Positions 1 to 5,719 of a stretch of 5,719 nt of DNA are shown one piece after another (positions within the stretch are counted from its first letter, which is position 1; every line of letters begins with the position of its first letter). Made by a program: the position numbers and the translations under genes. Below the pieces are notes generated by a model. The model did no database searches. It was not told the origin of the DNA and saw nothing but the letters and a program-made list of their open reading frames with translations. The DNA is from Gemmatimonadaceae bacterium (GTDB taxonomy: Bacteria > Gemmatimonadota > Gemmatimonadetes > Gemmatimonadales > Gemmatimonadaceae): the NCBI GenBank assembly GCA_017881545.1, contig JADGQU010000179.1:1-5719 (forward strand), read 5' to 3'.

Positions 1-70
1 GCGCGATCAGCATCGCGATCGGAACGCCGAAGCTGAGCCTCAGCCTCCGAATGAGATGAGTGGCCTTCAC
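1..70 (-). CDS. Possible divergent gene, 5' end only (N-terminus of a membrane or exported protein)
   Basis: On the - strand a GTG at 70-68 opens a frame with no stop down to base 1, so only about 23 codons are visible. The predicted N-terminus has a basic stretch (LIRRLRLSFG) followed by a hydrophobic run (VPIAMLIA), the usual pattern of a signal peptide or first transmembrane helix. Most third codon positions are G or C, as expected for a gene in this GC-rich DNA. An in-frame ATG at 136-134 would add 22 residues; it has an AGGA directly before it, too close to be a good ribosome binding site, and the added residues look unremarkable. The shorter start gives the more natural protein. The family cannot be named from so little sequence, and a chance open frame is possible. 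Confidence 0.3.
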   Translation of the reverse strand, partial: MKATHLIRRLRLSFGVPIAMLIA

Positions 71-233
71 GTCGTTCTGGCTGACTTTTGCATCGTGTCC
101 GGCCCTTGGCGACCGCAGGTACGGATCGCGGTGCATTCCTACGGCATTTCCTGATCCGCGACTTGGCGAATGCTGTCCGGCGCTTCCGCCCCCGGTTAAC
201 TTGTACGCAGACAACCTTCTCAATGAAGCAACC
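71..233. other. Presumed 5' intergenic region upstream of the thiolase
   Basis: This stretch lies between the possible divergent start and the thiolase ATG. The thiolase frame is open through it (from a stop at 57-59), but the 58 residues it would add are rich in Cys and Pro and do not resemble any thiolase N-terminus. A promoter for the + strand cluster would be expected here. I could not find a convincing -35/-10 pair: a TTGGCG at 163-168 has no good partner, and the AT-richer patch around 196-205 is only suggestive. No clear hairpin or operator is visible. Confidence 0.35.
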
Positions 234-1442
234 ATGCCCGATAAATCCCGTATTCCAGTCATCGTCGGCGCCGCCCGCACTCCCATCGGCAAATTCCTCG
301 GCGCTCTTTCCGCGCTCAGCGCGCCTGAACTCGGCGCCATTGCAATCCGCGAAGCGCTCAAGCGCTCAAAGGTCCCCGCGGAAGACGTCGAGGAAGTCAT
401 CATGGGCCACGTCATCCAGGGCGGCACCGGCCAGGCACCGGCGCGACAGGCGGCTCTCAAAGCGGGAATCCCGGCCACCGTGTCCGCCGTCACAGTCAAC
501 AAGGTCTGCGGATCCGGGCTCAAGGCTGTGATGCTCGCGTCGCAGGCAATCAAGGCTGGCGACGCGCAGGTCATCATCGCGGGCGGACAGGAATCGATGT
601 CCAACGCCCCCTACTACGTCTACGGCATGCGCAACGGCGTCAAGCTCACCGACCAGAAAATGGTCGACGGCATGATCAAGGACGGACTCTGGTGCGCGTC
701 GTGTGACGTCCACATGGGGCGACACGCCGAGTACACGGCGAAGAAGGCACAAGCATCCAGAGAAGATCAGGATGAGTTTGCGGCGACTTCCCACCGCAAA
801 GCCGTGAACGCGATTGAAGCTGGAAAGTTCAAGAGCGAGATCGTGCGTGTAGAAATCCCCGGCAAGAAAGGGCCGACCGTCGTCGACACCGATGAAAGTC
901 CGCGCAAGGACACGACCGCCGAGACTCTCGCCAAGCTCCGCCCCGCGTTCCCAGGCAAGAACGGCGAGAACGATGATCTCACCGTCACCGCCGGAAACGC
1001 GTCGAGCCTCAACGACGGCGCGGCCGCACTCGTCGTCGTCTCCGAGGAATACGCCGAAGCGCACCACCTCGAGATTCTGGGGCGCATCACAGGCTACGCG
1101 ACCGGCGCGACCAATCCGGAAGAACTGTTCTTCGCACCGATCAAAGCAGTGCGAAATCTCATGAAGAAAACGGGGACGAAGATCAGCGACTACGACCTCA
1201 TCGAAGCCAATGAAGCCTTCGCCGCGCAGGCGATCGCCGACGGCGAGGAGCTCGGCTGGGACTGGAAGCGCGTCAACGTCAACGGCGGCGCAATTGCGCT
1301 CGGGCACCCCTTGGGCGCCAGCGGCGCACGGGTTCTCACGACGCTCCTTTACGCCATGAAGGAGCGGGGCGCGAAAAAAGGACTTGCGACGCTCTGTCTC
1401 GGGGGCGGCGACGCCGTCGCGCTCAGCGTCGAGCGCAACTAG
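234..1442 (+). CDS. Acetyl-CoA acetyltransferase (thiolase family)
   Basis: This 402-residue protein is a full-length thiolase II-type enzyme. It catalyses the reversible Claisen condensation of two acetyl-CoA to acetoacetyl-CoA, or the thiolytic direction in fatty and amino acid breakdown, in the cytoplasm. Visible landmarks are the N-terminal VIVGAARTPIGKF, the nucleophile Cys92 in NKVCGSGLKAV, GGQESMS near 117-123, the substrate-loop HMG at 160-162, Asn326 in EANEAF, His358 in GHPLGASGAR and the second active-site Cys388 in CLGGGDAVA. Spacings between Asn326, His358 and Cys388 (32 and 30) equal those of Zoogloea thiolase. The ATG at 234 is chosen because it places the family N-terminus correctly; the frame continues upstream to 60 without thiolase-like sequence. 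The ribosome binding site is weak (GAAG at 225-228). Odd points: a CxxC pair (Cys154, Cys157) just before HMG, and Asp-Ala where Gln-Gly or Met-Gly is common after the C-terminal GGG. It could equally act on longer 3-ketoacyl-CoAs. Confidence 0.95.
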   Translation: MPDKSRIPVIVGAARTPIGKFLGALSALSAPELGAIAIREALKRSKVPAEDVEEVIMGHVIQGGTGQAPARQAALKAGIPATVSAVTVNKVCGSGLKAVMLASQAIKAGDAQVIIAGGQESMSNAPYYVYGMRNGVKLTDQKMVDGMIKDGLWCASCDVHMGRHAEYTAKKAQASREDQDEFAATSHRKAVNAIEAGKFKSEIVRVEIPGKKGPTVVDTDESPRKDTTAETLAKLRPAFPGKNGENDDLTVTAGNASSLNDGAAALVVVSEEYAEAHHLEILGRITGYATGATNPEELFFAPIKAVRNLMKKTGTKISDYDLIEANEAFAAQAIADGEELGWDWKRVNVNGGAIALGHPLGASGARVLTTLLYAMKERGAKKGLATLCLGGGDAVALSVERN

Positions 1443-1448
1443 TACTGA

Positions 1449-2348
1449 TTGACCGCCCAGCCGCAATCCGCACCTAAGCAACCGAGACCGTCCGCGACGC
1501 TGCCGCCGAGGGCGAAGGAGTTCCTCGGCGTCCTGTGGCGGATTGTATTGTTCTACGCCATTTGCCTCGGTGCTGTCATCGCGCTTCAGTCAATCGCCGC
1601 GGCGACGCTGGGATTGAGTGCGGCGGATCCGCTCGGCGTCCCATCCCAATGGCTCAATCTCGCCGCCGTGGTTTTTGCGACGTGGATCATGGTGCGAAAG
1701 GTTGACAGGCTGTCCTGGCGCGAGGTTGGACTCGATCGTGAAGCGGCGGCGCCGACCGTCCTGCTCAAAGGCACTGCGCTCGGGGGACTGACCATTGGCA
1801 TCGCGAGTTTGTTTCTCCTCTCGACCCACATGCTGAGCATCAACCACTCCGCGCCGGGCAGCTGGTGGGGCGAGGCCGGCCGCTCGACGATCTTCTTTCT
1901 CCCGGCGGCGTTCTTCGAGGAGCTGTTCATTCGTGGCTACGTCTTTGCCGTGTTGAGACGTGCGGCGGGATGGAAATTCGCGCTCATCGTCACGAGCATC
2001 GTGTTCGGGCTGCTGCACGCGGCCAATCCGAATCCGGATGCCGAATCGATTCTCGCTGTGATCGTCGCCGGATTCTTTCTCGGCGGAATCCTGCTGGCCA
2101 CCCGCAGCCTTTACGCGGCGGGGGCTGCGCATTTCGCGTGGAACTGGGTGATGTCGGGCGCGCTACACAGTGCGGTGAGCGGATTACCCTCGGGTGACCC
2201 GGACTACCGTGTCGTAGATTCCGGTCCCGACTGGCTCACGGGCGGGCAGTGGGGACCTGAGGGCGGATTCGCCGCTGTCGTCGCAATGTTCGTTGTTCTC
2301 TTTTACCTGTACGGGCGCTACCTGCGCCGCATGGAGTGGATGGCATGA
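1449..2348 (+). CDS. CPBP (CAAX/ABI-type) family intramembrane metalloprotease
   Basis: This 299-residue polytopic membrane protein has the three signature motifs of the CPBP/ABI (Rce1-like) family: EELFIR with Glu157, Glu158 and Arg162; FGLLH ending in His190; and HFAWN with His228 and Asn232. These are the expected active-site residues of an intramembrane protease. About seven to eight hydrophobic segments are visible, near 26-50, 68-82, 105-125, 146-160, 177-191, 200-218, 221-240 and 274-291. The hydrophilic loop near 243-271, with a TGG then GPEGG, is typical of bacterial members. The N-terminal 24 residues are Pro-, Gln- and basic-rich and probably cytosolic. The start is a TTG six bases after the thiolase stop, directly behind a second in-frame stop (TGA at 1446-1448), so no earlier start is possible in this frame. 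No clear ribosome binding site is seen, which suggests coupled translation. The substrate is unknown; bacterial members are variously linked to prenyl-protein-like processing, bacteriocin immunity or envelope functions. Confidence 0.88.
   Translation: MTAQPQSAPKQPRPSATLPPRAKEFLGVLWRIVLFYAICLGAVIALQSIAAATLGLSAADPLGVPSQWLNLAAVVFATWIMVRKVDRLSWREVGLDREAAAPTVLLKGTALGGLTIGIASLFLLSTHMLSINHSAPGSWWGEAGRSTIFFLPAAFFEELFIRGYVFAVLRRAAGWKFALIVTSIVFGLLHAANPNPDAESILAVIVAGFFLGGILLATRSLYAAGAAHFAWNWVMSGALHSAVSGLPSGDPDYRVVDSGPDWLTGGQWGPEGGFAAVVAMFVVLFYLYGRYLRRMEWMA
2333..2336 (+). promoter_or_regulatory. Ribosome binding site (GGAG) for 3-hydroxybutyryl-CoA dehydrogenase
   Basis: GGAG sits 8 bases before the ATG at 2345, inside the last codons of the protease gene. 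It supports that ATG over the in-frame GTG at 2336, which overlaps the site itself and would add only three residues before the Rossmann strand. Confidence 0.6.
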
Positions 2349-3196
2349 CCGACCGCGTCGCGGTTGTTGGGGCGGGACAGATGGGAAACGGGATCGCGCA
2401 CGTCTTCGCGCAATCCGGATTCGATGTCGTGATGATCGACGTCTCGCAGGATGCGCTGGACAAGGGACGCGCCACGGTCGCGAAGAACATCGAGCGGCAG
2501 GTGAAGAAGGGGACGATACCTCCCGAGGAACAGGTCAAGATTCTCTCGCGCATCGATCTCAACATGGACCTCGAGGCGGCAGGCGAGGCGTCTCTCATCA
2601 TCGAAGCCGCGAGCGAAGACAGCGGTCTCAAATATCGGATCTTCACCGACCTCGATCGCATCGCAAAGGCGGACGCGGTGCTCGCGACCAACACGAGCTC
2701 CATCTCTATAACCGAGATCGGCCGACGCACGTCGCGGCCCGATAAGGTCATCGGCATGCACTTCATGAATCCGGTGCCGGTCATGAAGCTCGTCGAGATC
2801 ATCCGCGGACTCGCGACGTCGGACAAGACGACGAAATACGTCACCGACATTGCGCAGCGTCTCGGGAAGACTGCGGTCGAAGTCAATGACTATCCAGGCT
2901 TCGTCTCGAATCGTGTGTTGATGCCGATGATCAACGAGGCGGTGTACTGCCTGATGGAGGGAGTCGGCGCGCCCGAAGCCATCGACCAGGTGATGACGCT
3001 TGGCATGAACCATCCGATGGGTCCGCTCGCCCTGGCCGATCTGATCGGACTGGATACTTGCCTCGCAATTCTACAAGTGCTCCAGGACGGACTCGGCGAT
3101 CCCAAGTATCGTCCCTGTCCGCTGCTCAAAAAGTACGTCGCTGCTGGCTGGCTCGGCAGAAAGAGCGGCCGCGGCTTCTATACCTATACTAAGTAG
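2345..3196 (+). CDS. hbd: 3-hydroxybutyryl-CoA dehydrogenase (3-hydroxyacyl-CoA dehydrogenase family)
   Basis: This 283-residue cytoplasmic enzyme has the usual length of single-function bacterial 3-hydroxybutyryl-CoA dehydrogenases. It interconverts 3-hydroxyacyl-CoA and acetoacetyl-/3-ketoacyl-CoA. The N-terminal Rossmann domain begins VAVVGAGQMGNGIA (residues 5-18), with Asp32 ending the second strand, which favours NAD over NADP. Substrate and catalytic residues are visible: Ser118-Ser119 in NTSS, His139 in GMHFMNPVPVMKLVE, Glu151 twelve residues later (the His-Glu dyad) and Asn189 in GFVSNR. The C-terminal helical domain ends with GRKSGRGFYTYTK, as in the family. The ATG overlaps the protease stop as ATGA, so the two genes are probably translationally coupled. 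Eight bases separate its stop from the acyl-CoA dehydrogenase. With the thiolase it supplies the last two steps of a C4 beta-oxidation cycle, or the first two of its reverse. It lacks the crotonase domain of FadB-type fusions. Confidence 0.95.
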   Translation: MTDRVAVVGAGQMGNGIAHVFAQSGFDVVMIDVSQDALDKGRATVAKNIERQVKKGTIPPEEQVKILSRIDLNMDLEAAGEASLIIEAASEDSGLKYRIFTDLDRIAKADAVLATNTSSISITEIGRRTSRPDKVIGMHFMNPVPVMKLVEIIRGLATSDKTTKYVTDIAQRLGKTAVEVNDYPGFVSNRVLMPMINEAVYCLMEGVGAPEAIDQVMTLGMNHPMGPLALADLIGLDTCLAILQVLQDGLGDPKYRPCPLLKKYVAAGWLGRKSGRGFYTYTK

Positions 3197-3204
3197 AACG
3201 ACAC

Positions 3205-4368
3205 GTGTCCTGGGCTCTTCACCCGCTCACAGAAGAACAAACCGAGGTCCAGAAGCTCGCGCGCGATTTTGCGCGCGCCGAAATCAGTCCGCATGCAGCG
3301 GACTGGGACCAGCGCGCGTACTTCGAGCCGTCGCTGGTGAAGAAGCTGGGCGAGCTCGGATTTCTCGGGATGATGTTGCCCGAGGAGTACGACGGACTTG
3401 GCACTGATACCGGCACCTACCTGATCGCTCTCGAGGAGATCGCGGCCGCCGATGCATCCGTCGCCGTCCTGATGAGCGTCCACAATTCGCTTCCGACGCA
3501 GATGATTCTTCGCTACGGAACGGATGCGCAGAAAGACAGGTTCCTCAAAAAGATGGCGCGCGGTGAGATACTGGGCGCCTTTGCTTTGTCCGAGCCGGAC
3601 GCCGGATCCGATGCGTCGGCGGTCGCGACGCAGGCGGTGAAGGACGGCAAGTCGTGGATCCTGAACGGCACCAAGAGCTGGGTGACGAACGGCAACACCG
3701 CCGGAGCGATCCTCACCATGGCACGTACGGATACGAGCGGCGTCCGGCGCGGAGCGCGGGGAATCGGAGCGTTCATCATCACCCCGGATCTCCCCGGATT
3801 CAGTGTCGGCAAGAAGGAAGACAAGCTTGGCCTCCGCGGATCGCCGACAGTGTCGCTCACCTTCGACAACATGCGGGTGCCGGCCGAGAATCTCCTCGGC
3901 GACGAGGCGCAGGGATTCATCTATGCCATGCAGACGCTCGACAACGGTCGCCTCGGAATTGCGGCGCAGGCGATAGGAATCGCTCGCGCCGCTCTCGAGC
4001 ACTCGGTCGCTTACGCCGCGGAGCGCAAGCAGTTCGGGAAGGCGATCAAGGAGTTCGAGGCAATCCAGTTCAAGCTGGCAGACATGGCAATGCGGGTGGC
4101 CGCCTCGAGAGCATTACTCCACGCGGCGGCCGCGGCAAAGGATCGCGGGCAGAACATTCGTCAGTTCAGCTCGATGGCGAAGCTCATGGCGAGCGAAACA
4201 GCGATGTGGGTGACGACGCAGGCCGTGCAGATCTTCGGTGGCTACGGCTACGTCAAGGATTATCCGGTGGAGCGCCTTATGCGCGATGCGAAAGTCACCG
4301 AGATTTATGAGGGCACGTCGGAGATCCAGAGGATCGTGATCGCGCGCGCTCTGTACGGCCAATCATGA
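3205..4368 (+). CDS. Acyl-CoA dehydrogenase, short-chain (butyryl-CoA dehydrogenase-like)
   Basis: This 387-residue FAD enzyme oxidises an acyl-CoA to the trans-2-enoyl-CoA and normally passes electrons to electron-transfer flavoprotein. The helical N-terminal domain (about 6-120) contains LPEEYDGLG. Family signature 1 is FALSEPDAGSD at 126-136, followed by WILNGTKSWVTNG at 151-163 in the beta domain. ERKQFGK, of the FAD-binding region, lies near 273-279. Signature 2 runs QIFGGYGYVKDYPVERLMRD at about 342-361. Glu369 in IYEGTSEIQR is the expected catalytic base; this C-terminal position is that of short/medium-chain and butyryl-CoA dehydrogenases, not of isovaleryl- or long-chain enzymes, whose base lies in another helix. 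The DNGRLGIAAQAIGIA stretch also fits the butyryl-CoA type. A branched short-chain substrate such as isobutyryl- or 2-methylbutyryl-CoA is possible and would fit the neighbouring leucine dehydrogenase. The start is GTG; no in-frame ATG is nearby, and the ribosome binding site is weak. Confidence 0.93.
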   Translation: MSWALHPLTEEQTEVQKLARDFARAEISPHAADWDQRAYFEPSLVKKLGELGFLGMMLPEEYDGLGTDTGTYLIALEEIAAADASVAVLMSVHNSLPTQMILRYGTDAQKDRFLKKMARGEILGAFALSEPDAGSDASAVATQAVKDGKSWILNGTKSWVTNGNTAGAILTMARTDTSGVRRGARGIGAFIITPDLPGFSVGKKEDKLGLRGSPTVSLTFDNMRVPAENLLGDEAQGFIYAMQTLDNGRLGIAAQAIGIARAALEHSVAYAAERKQFGKAIKEFEAIQFKLADMAMRVAASRALLHAAAAAKDRGQNIRQFSSMAKLMASETAMWVTTQAVQIFGGYGYVKDYPVERLMRDAKVTEIYEGTSEIQRIVIARALYGQS

Positions 4369-4371
4369 AAT

Positions 4372-4403
4372 TTCACCGCAGAATCAGGTTCACCGCGCAA
4401 TCA
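4372..4403 (+). repeat. Two imperfect tandem copies of a 15-base unit in the spacer before leucine dehydrogenase
   Basis: The spacer 4369-4411 holds TTCACCGCAGAATCA (4372-4386) and TTCACCGCGCAATCA (4389-4403), matching at 13 of 15 positions with a 17-base period. It is the only noncoding gap over 10 bases between genes after the thiolase. Its role is unknown: it could be a binding site for a regulator, a degenerate piece of a dispersed intergenic repeat, or chance. The last bases before the ATG at 4412 are AT-rich and lack a Shine-Dalgarno sequence. Confidence 0.55.
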
Positions 4404-4411
4404 CCAAATAA

Positions 4412-5446
4412 ATGAAACTGTTCGATACGCTGGCGGAGATGGGACACGAGGAAATCGTTATGTGCAGCGATCCCTCGGTTGGATATAGAGGCATTCTCGC
4501 CGTTCACAGCACGAAGCTCGGCCCCGCACTCGGTGGAACCAGATTCTGGCACTACGCGACCGACGAGGAAGCGATCACCGATGCGCTCCGACTTTCGCGC
4601 GGCATGACGTACAAGAATGCCGTAGCCGGGCTGAATCTCGGCGGCGGCAAGTCGATCATCATCGGCGATAACAAGACAAACGACCGTGAGAAGATTTTCC
4701 GCGCTCACGGTCGCTTCGTTGAGATCCTCGGCGGGCGCTACATCACGGCCGAGGACGTGGGCACGAGCACCAAGGACATGTCCTACGTGCAGATGGAGAC
4801 GAAGCACGTCGCCGGCCTCGCCGGGAAATCGGGCGATCCGTCGCCCGTGACTGCGCACGGCGTCTTTCGCGCCGTTCAGGCGTCTGCGAACCGCAAGTGG
4901 GGCTCGGACAGTCTGGAAGGGAAGACAATCGCGATTCAGGGCGCCGGCAGCGTCGGGGGGTATCTCGCCAAGGAGCTCCACGAGGCGGGCGCAAAGCTGA
5001 TCATTTCCGAGATTGATCCCGCCAAGTCAGCGAAGGTGGCCAAGGCTACCGGCGCCAAGATCGTCGATGATACCGCGATCTTCTCCGCGGATGCCGACAT
5101 ATTCTCGCCGTGCGCGCTCGGCGGAATCATCAACGACAAGACGATTCCGATGCTCAAGGTCGAGATCGTGGCCGGCGGCGCGAACAACCAGCTCCTCGAG
5201 GAGCGCCATGGGGACGAGCTCCAGCGCCGCGGCATTCTGTACGCTCCGGATTATGTCGCCAATGCGGGCGGGGTGATCAACGTCTACGGCGAAGTTGCCG
5301 GCTGGGACGCCCAGCGCGCGCTCGACAAGGCTGACGATATTTATGATACAATTCTGAAAGTGTTCGATATCGCCGAGGCGAAGAACATTCCAACTTATGA
5401 AGCGGCAGATCGCCTGGCGGAGCTGCGACTGGCGGAGGCAAAATGA
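4412..5446 (+). CDS. Leucine dehydrogenase (Glu/Leu/Phe/Val dehydrogenase family)
   Basis: This 344-residue cytoplasmic enzyme carries out NAD-dependent oxidative deamination of an amino acid, most likely leucine, valine or isoleucine, to the 2-oxo acid and ammonia. The N-terminal catalytic domain has LGPALGGTRFW at 36-46, Lys68 in GMTYKNA, catalytic Lys80 in GLNLGGGKS and Asp115 in RYITAEDVGT. These numbers coincide with those of Bacillus leucine dehydrogenase, which supports the ATG at 4412. The NAD domain begins near 170, with GAGSVGG at 176-182 and Asp201 after ISEI, consistent with NAD. Leu40, Ala113 and the Val287/Val290 pair in GGVINV match the hydrophobic pocket of branched-chain enzymes; glutamate dehydrogenases have polar groups and are longer. 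It is somewhat shorter than the Bacillus enzyme, with the difference near the C-terminus. A 43-base spacer precedes it, so it could have its own promoter. Valine or phenylalanine dehydrogenase are alternatives. Confidence 0.92.
   Translation: MKLFDTLAEMGHEEIVMCSDPSVGYRGILAVHSTKLGPALGGTRFWHYATDEEAITDALRLSRGMTYKNAVAGLNLGGGKSIIIGDNKTNDREKIFRAHGRFVEILGGRYITAEDVGTSTKDMSYVQMETKHVAGLAGKSGDPSPVTAHGVFRAVQASANRKWGSDSLEGKTIAIQGAGSVGGYLAKELHEAGAKLIISEIDPAKSAKVAKATGAKIVDDTAIFSADADIFSPCALGGIINDKTIPMLKVEIVAGGANNQLLEERHGDELQRRGILYAPDYVANAGGVINVYGEVAGWDAQRALDKADDIYDTILKVFDIAEAKNIPTYEAADRLAELRLAEAK
5434..5438 (+). promoter_or_regulatory. Ribosome binding site (GGAGG) for rpiB
   Basis: GGAGG lies 4 bases before the ATG at 5443, within the last codons of the leucine dehydrogenase gene. 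It is the strongest Shine-Dalgarno match in the window and supports the overlapping ATGA start of rpiB. Confidence 0.6.
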
Positions 5447-5719
5447 GCGAGACTATTCCAATTGCTTCTGATCACGCCGGAGTCGAGATGAAAAACCGTC
5501 TCGTCTCCGAGCTGAAAAAATTGGGTTACAACCCCGATGACATTGGTGCGAACGATCCGAGCAAACCCGATGACTATCCCGACTACGCGCATCCTCTCGC
5601 CAGGGAAGTGTCCGAGGGCAAGGCCAAGCGCGGCATCCTGCTCTGCGGGAGTGGGGTTGGCATGGACATCGTTGCCAACCGTTATCCGGGGGTGCGGGCC
5701 GCGCTGGCGTGGGAGCCCG
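5443..5719 (+). CDS. rpiB: Ribose-5-phosphate isomerase B, 3'-truncated by the window end
   Basis: The first 92 codons of an RpiB/LacAB-family sugar-phosphate isomerase are present; the family is usually near 145-160 residues, so roughly the C-terminal third lies outside. RpiB interconverts ribose 5-phosphate and ribulose 5-phosphate in the pentose phosphate pathway, in the cytoplasm. Visible landmarks are IASDHAGVEMK (7-17) with the conserved Asp10-His11, DYPDYAH (44-50), and GILLCGSGVGM (64-74), which holds Cys68, the position of the catalytic base in E. coli RpiB, and the phosphate-binding Gly-rich loop. ANRYPGVRAAL (78-88) and the start of a family-typical EP follow. The ATG overlaps the leucine dehydrogenase stop as ATGA and has a good GGAGG, so co-translation is likely. 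Allose-6-phosphate isomerase or a LacA-like role cannot be fully excluded, but the active-site Cys and the context favour RpiB. Confidence 0.93.
   Translation, partial: MSETIPIASDHAGVEMKNRLVSELKKLGYNPDDIGANDPSKPDDYPDYAHPLAREVSEGKAKRGILLCGSGVGMDIVANRYPGVRAALAWEP

Noticed and set aside
2..154. + strand frame open from the left edge to a TGA at 152-154, as a possible end of an upstream gene
   Set aside because: Its 50 residues show no recognisable C-terminal domain, and two competing frames in the same stretch are equally open; there is not enough to call a gene.
163..205. Possible sigma-70-like promoter before the thiolase
   Set aside because: TTGGCG at 163 has no acceptable -10 at 16-18 bases, and the AT-richer patch near 196-205 has no matching -35; too weak to annotate.
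366..1481. Long - strand open frame of 371 codons opposite the thiolase
   Set aside because: It lies wholly over a strongly supported thiolase, and its product has no recognisable motif; such antisense frames are expected where third positions are rich in G and C.
2318..3013. - strand open frame of 231 codons opposite the hydroxybutyryl-CoA dehydrogenase
   Set aside because: The + strand gene has complete catalytic motifs over the same bases; the antisense product is Arg/Asp/His-rich and unrecognisable.
3184..4002. Long - strand open frame of 272 codons opposite the acyl-CoA dehydrogenase
   Set aside because: It is a shadow of the conserved dehydrogenase on the + strand, with a low-complexity, Arg/His-rich product and no family features.
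4369..4411. Transcription terminator between the acyl-CoA dehydrogenase and leucine dehydrogenase
   Set aside because: The spacer has direct repeats but no stable inverted repeat and no T-run, so it does not look like an intrinsic terminator.

Overview
The window is GC-rich, densely packed bacterial DNA and looks like ordinary chromosomal central metabolism. Five complete genes and one 3'-truncated gene lie head to tail on the + strand, mostly with overlapping or near-abutting ends. The GC-rich composition, the GTG and TTG starts, and the pairing of acyl-CoA enzymes with a leucine-dehydrogenase-type enzyme and RpiB suggest an aerobic or facultative, probably environmental heterotroph. Gemmatimonadota or a similar phylum is my guess from gene order and composition; no marker in the window proves it.

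Layout: 1-233 is a 5' region with a possible divergent gene start on the - strand (the frame is open to the window edge) and the presumed promoter of the + strand cluster. 234-1442 is an acetyl-CoA acetyltransferase (thiolase). 1449-2348 is a CPBP/CAAX-type intramembrane protease. 2345-3196 is a 3-hydroxybutyryl-CoA dehydrogenase. 3205-4368 is a short-chain acyl-CoA dehydrogenase. 4369-4411 is a short spacer with an imperfect tandem repeat. 4412-5446 is a Leu/Glu/Phe/Val dehydrogenase family enzyme, best read as leucine dehydrogenase. 5443-5719 is the first 92 codons of ribose-5-phosphate isomerase B, cut by the window end.

Together: the thiolase, 3-hydroxyacyl-CoA dehydrogenase and acyl-CoA dehydrogenase supply three of the four steps of a short-chain (C4-type) beta-oxidation cycle. 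The enoyl-CoA hydratase and the electron-transfer flavoprotein are not in the window. Leucine dehydrogenase deaminates branched-chain amino acids to 2-oxo acids, whose acyl-CoA products could feed the acyl-CoA dehydrogenase, so the cluster may serve amino-acid and short-chain acyl-CoA catabolism. The membrane protease and RpiB have no clear metabolic link to the rest. I see no mobile element, CRISPR array, RNA gene, terminator or convincing novel system. The most unusual points are the intramembrane protease inside the acyl-CoA operon, the repeat-bearing spacer, and a cysteine pair in the thiolase substrate loop.
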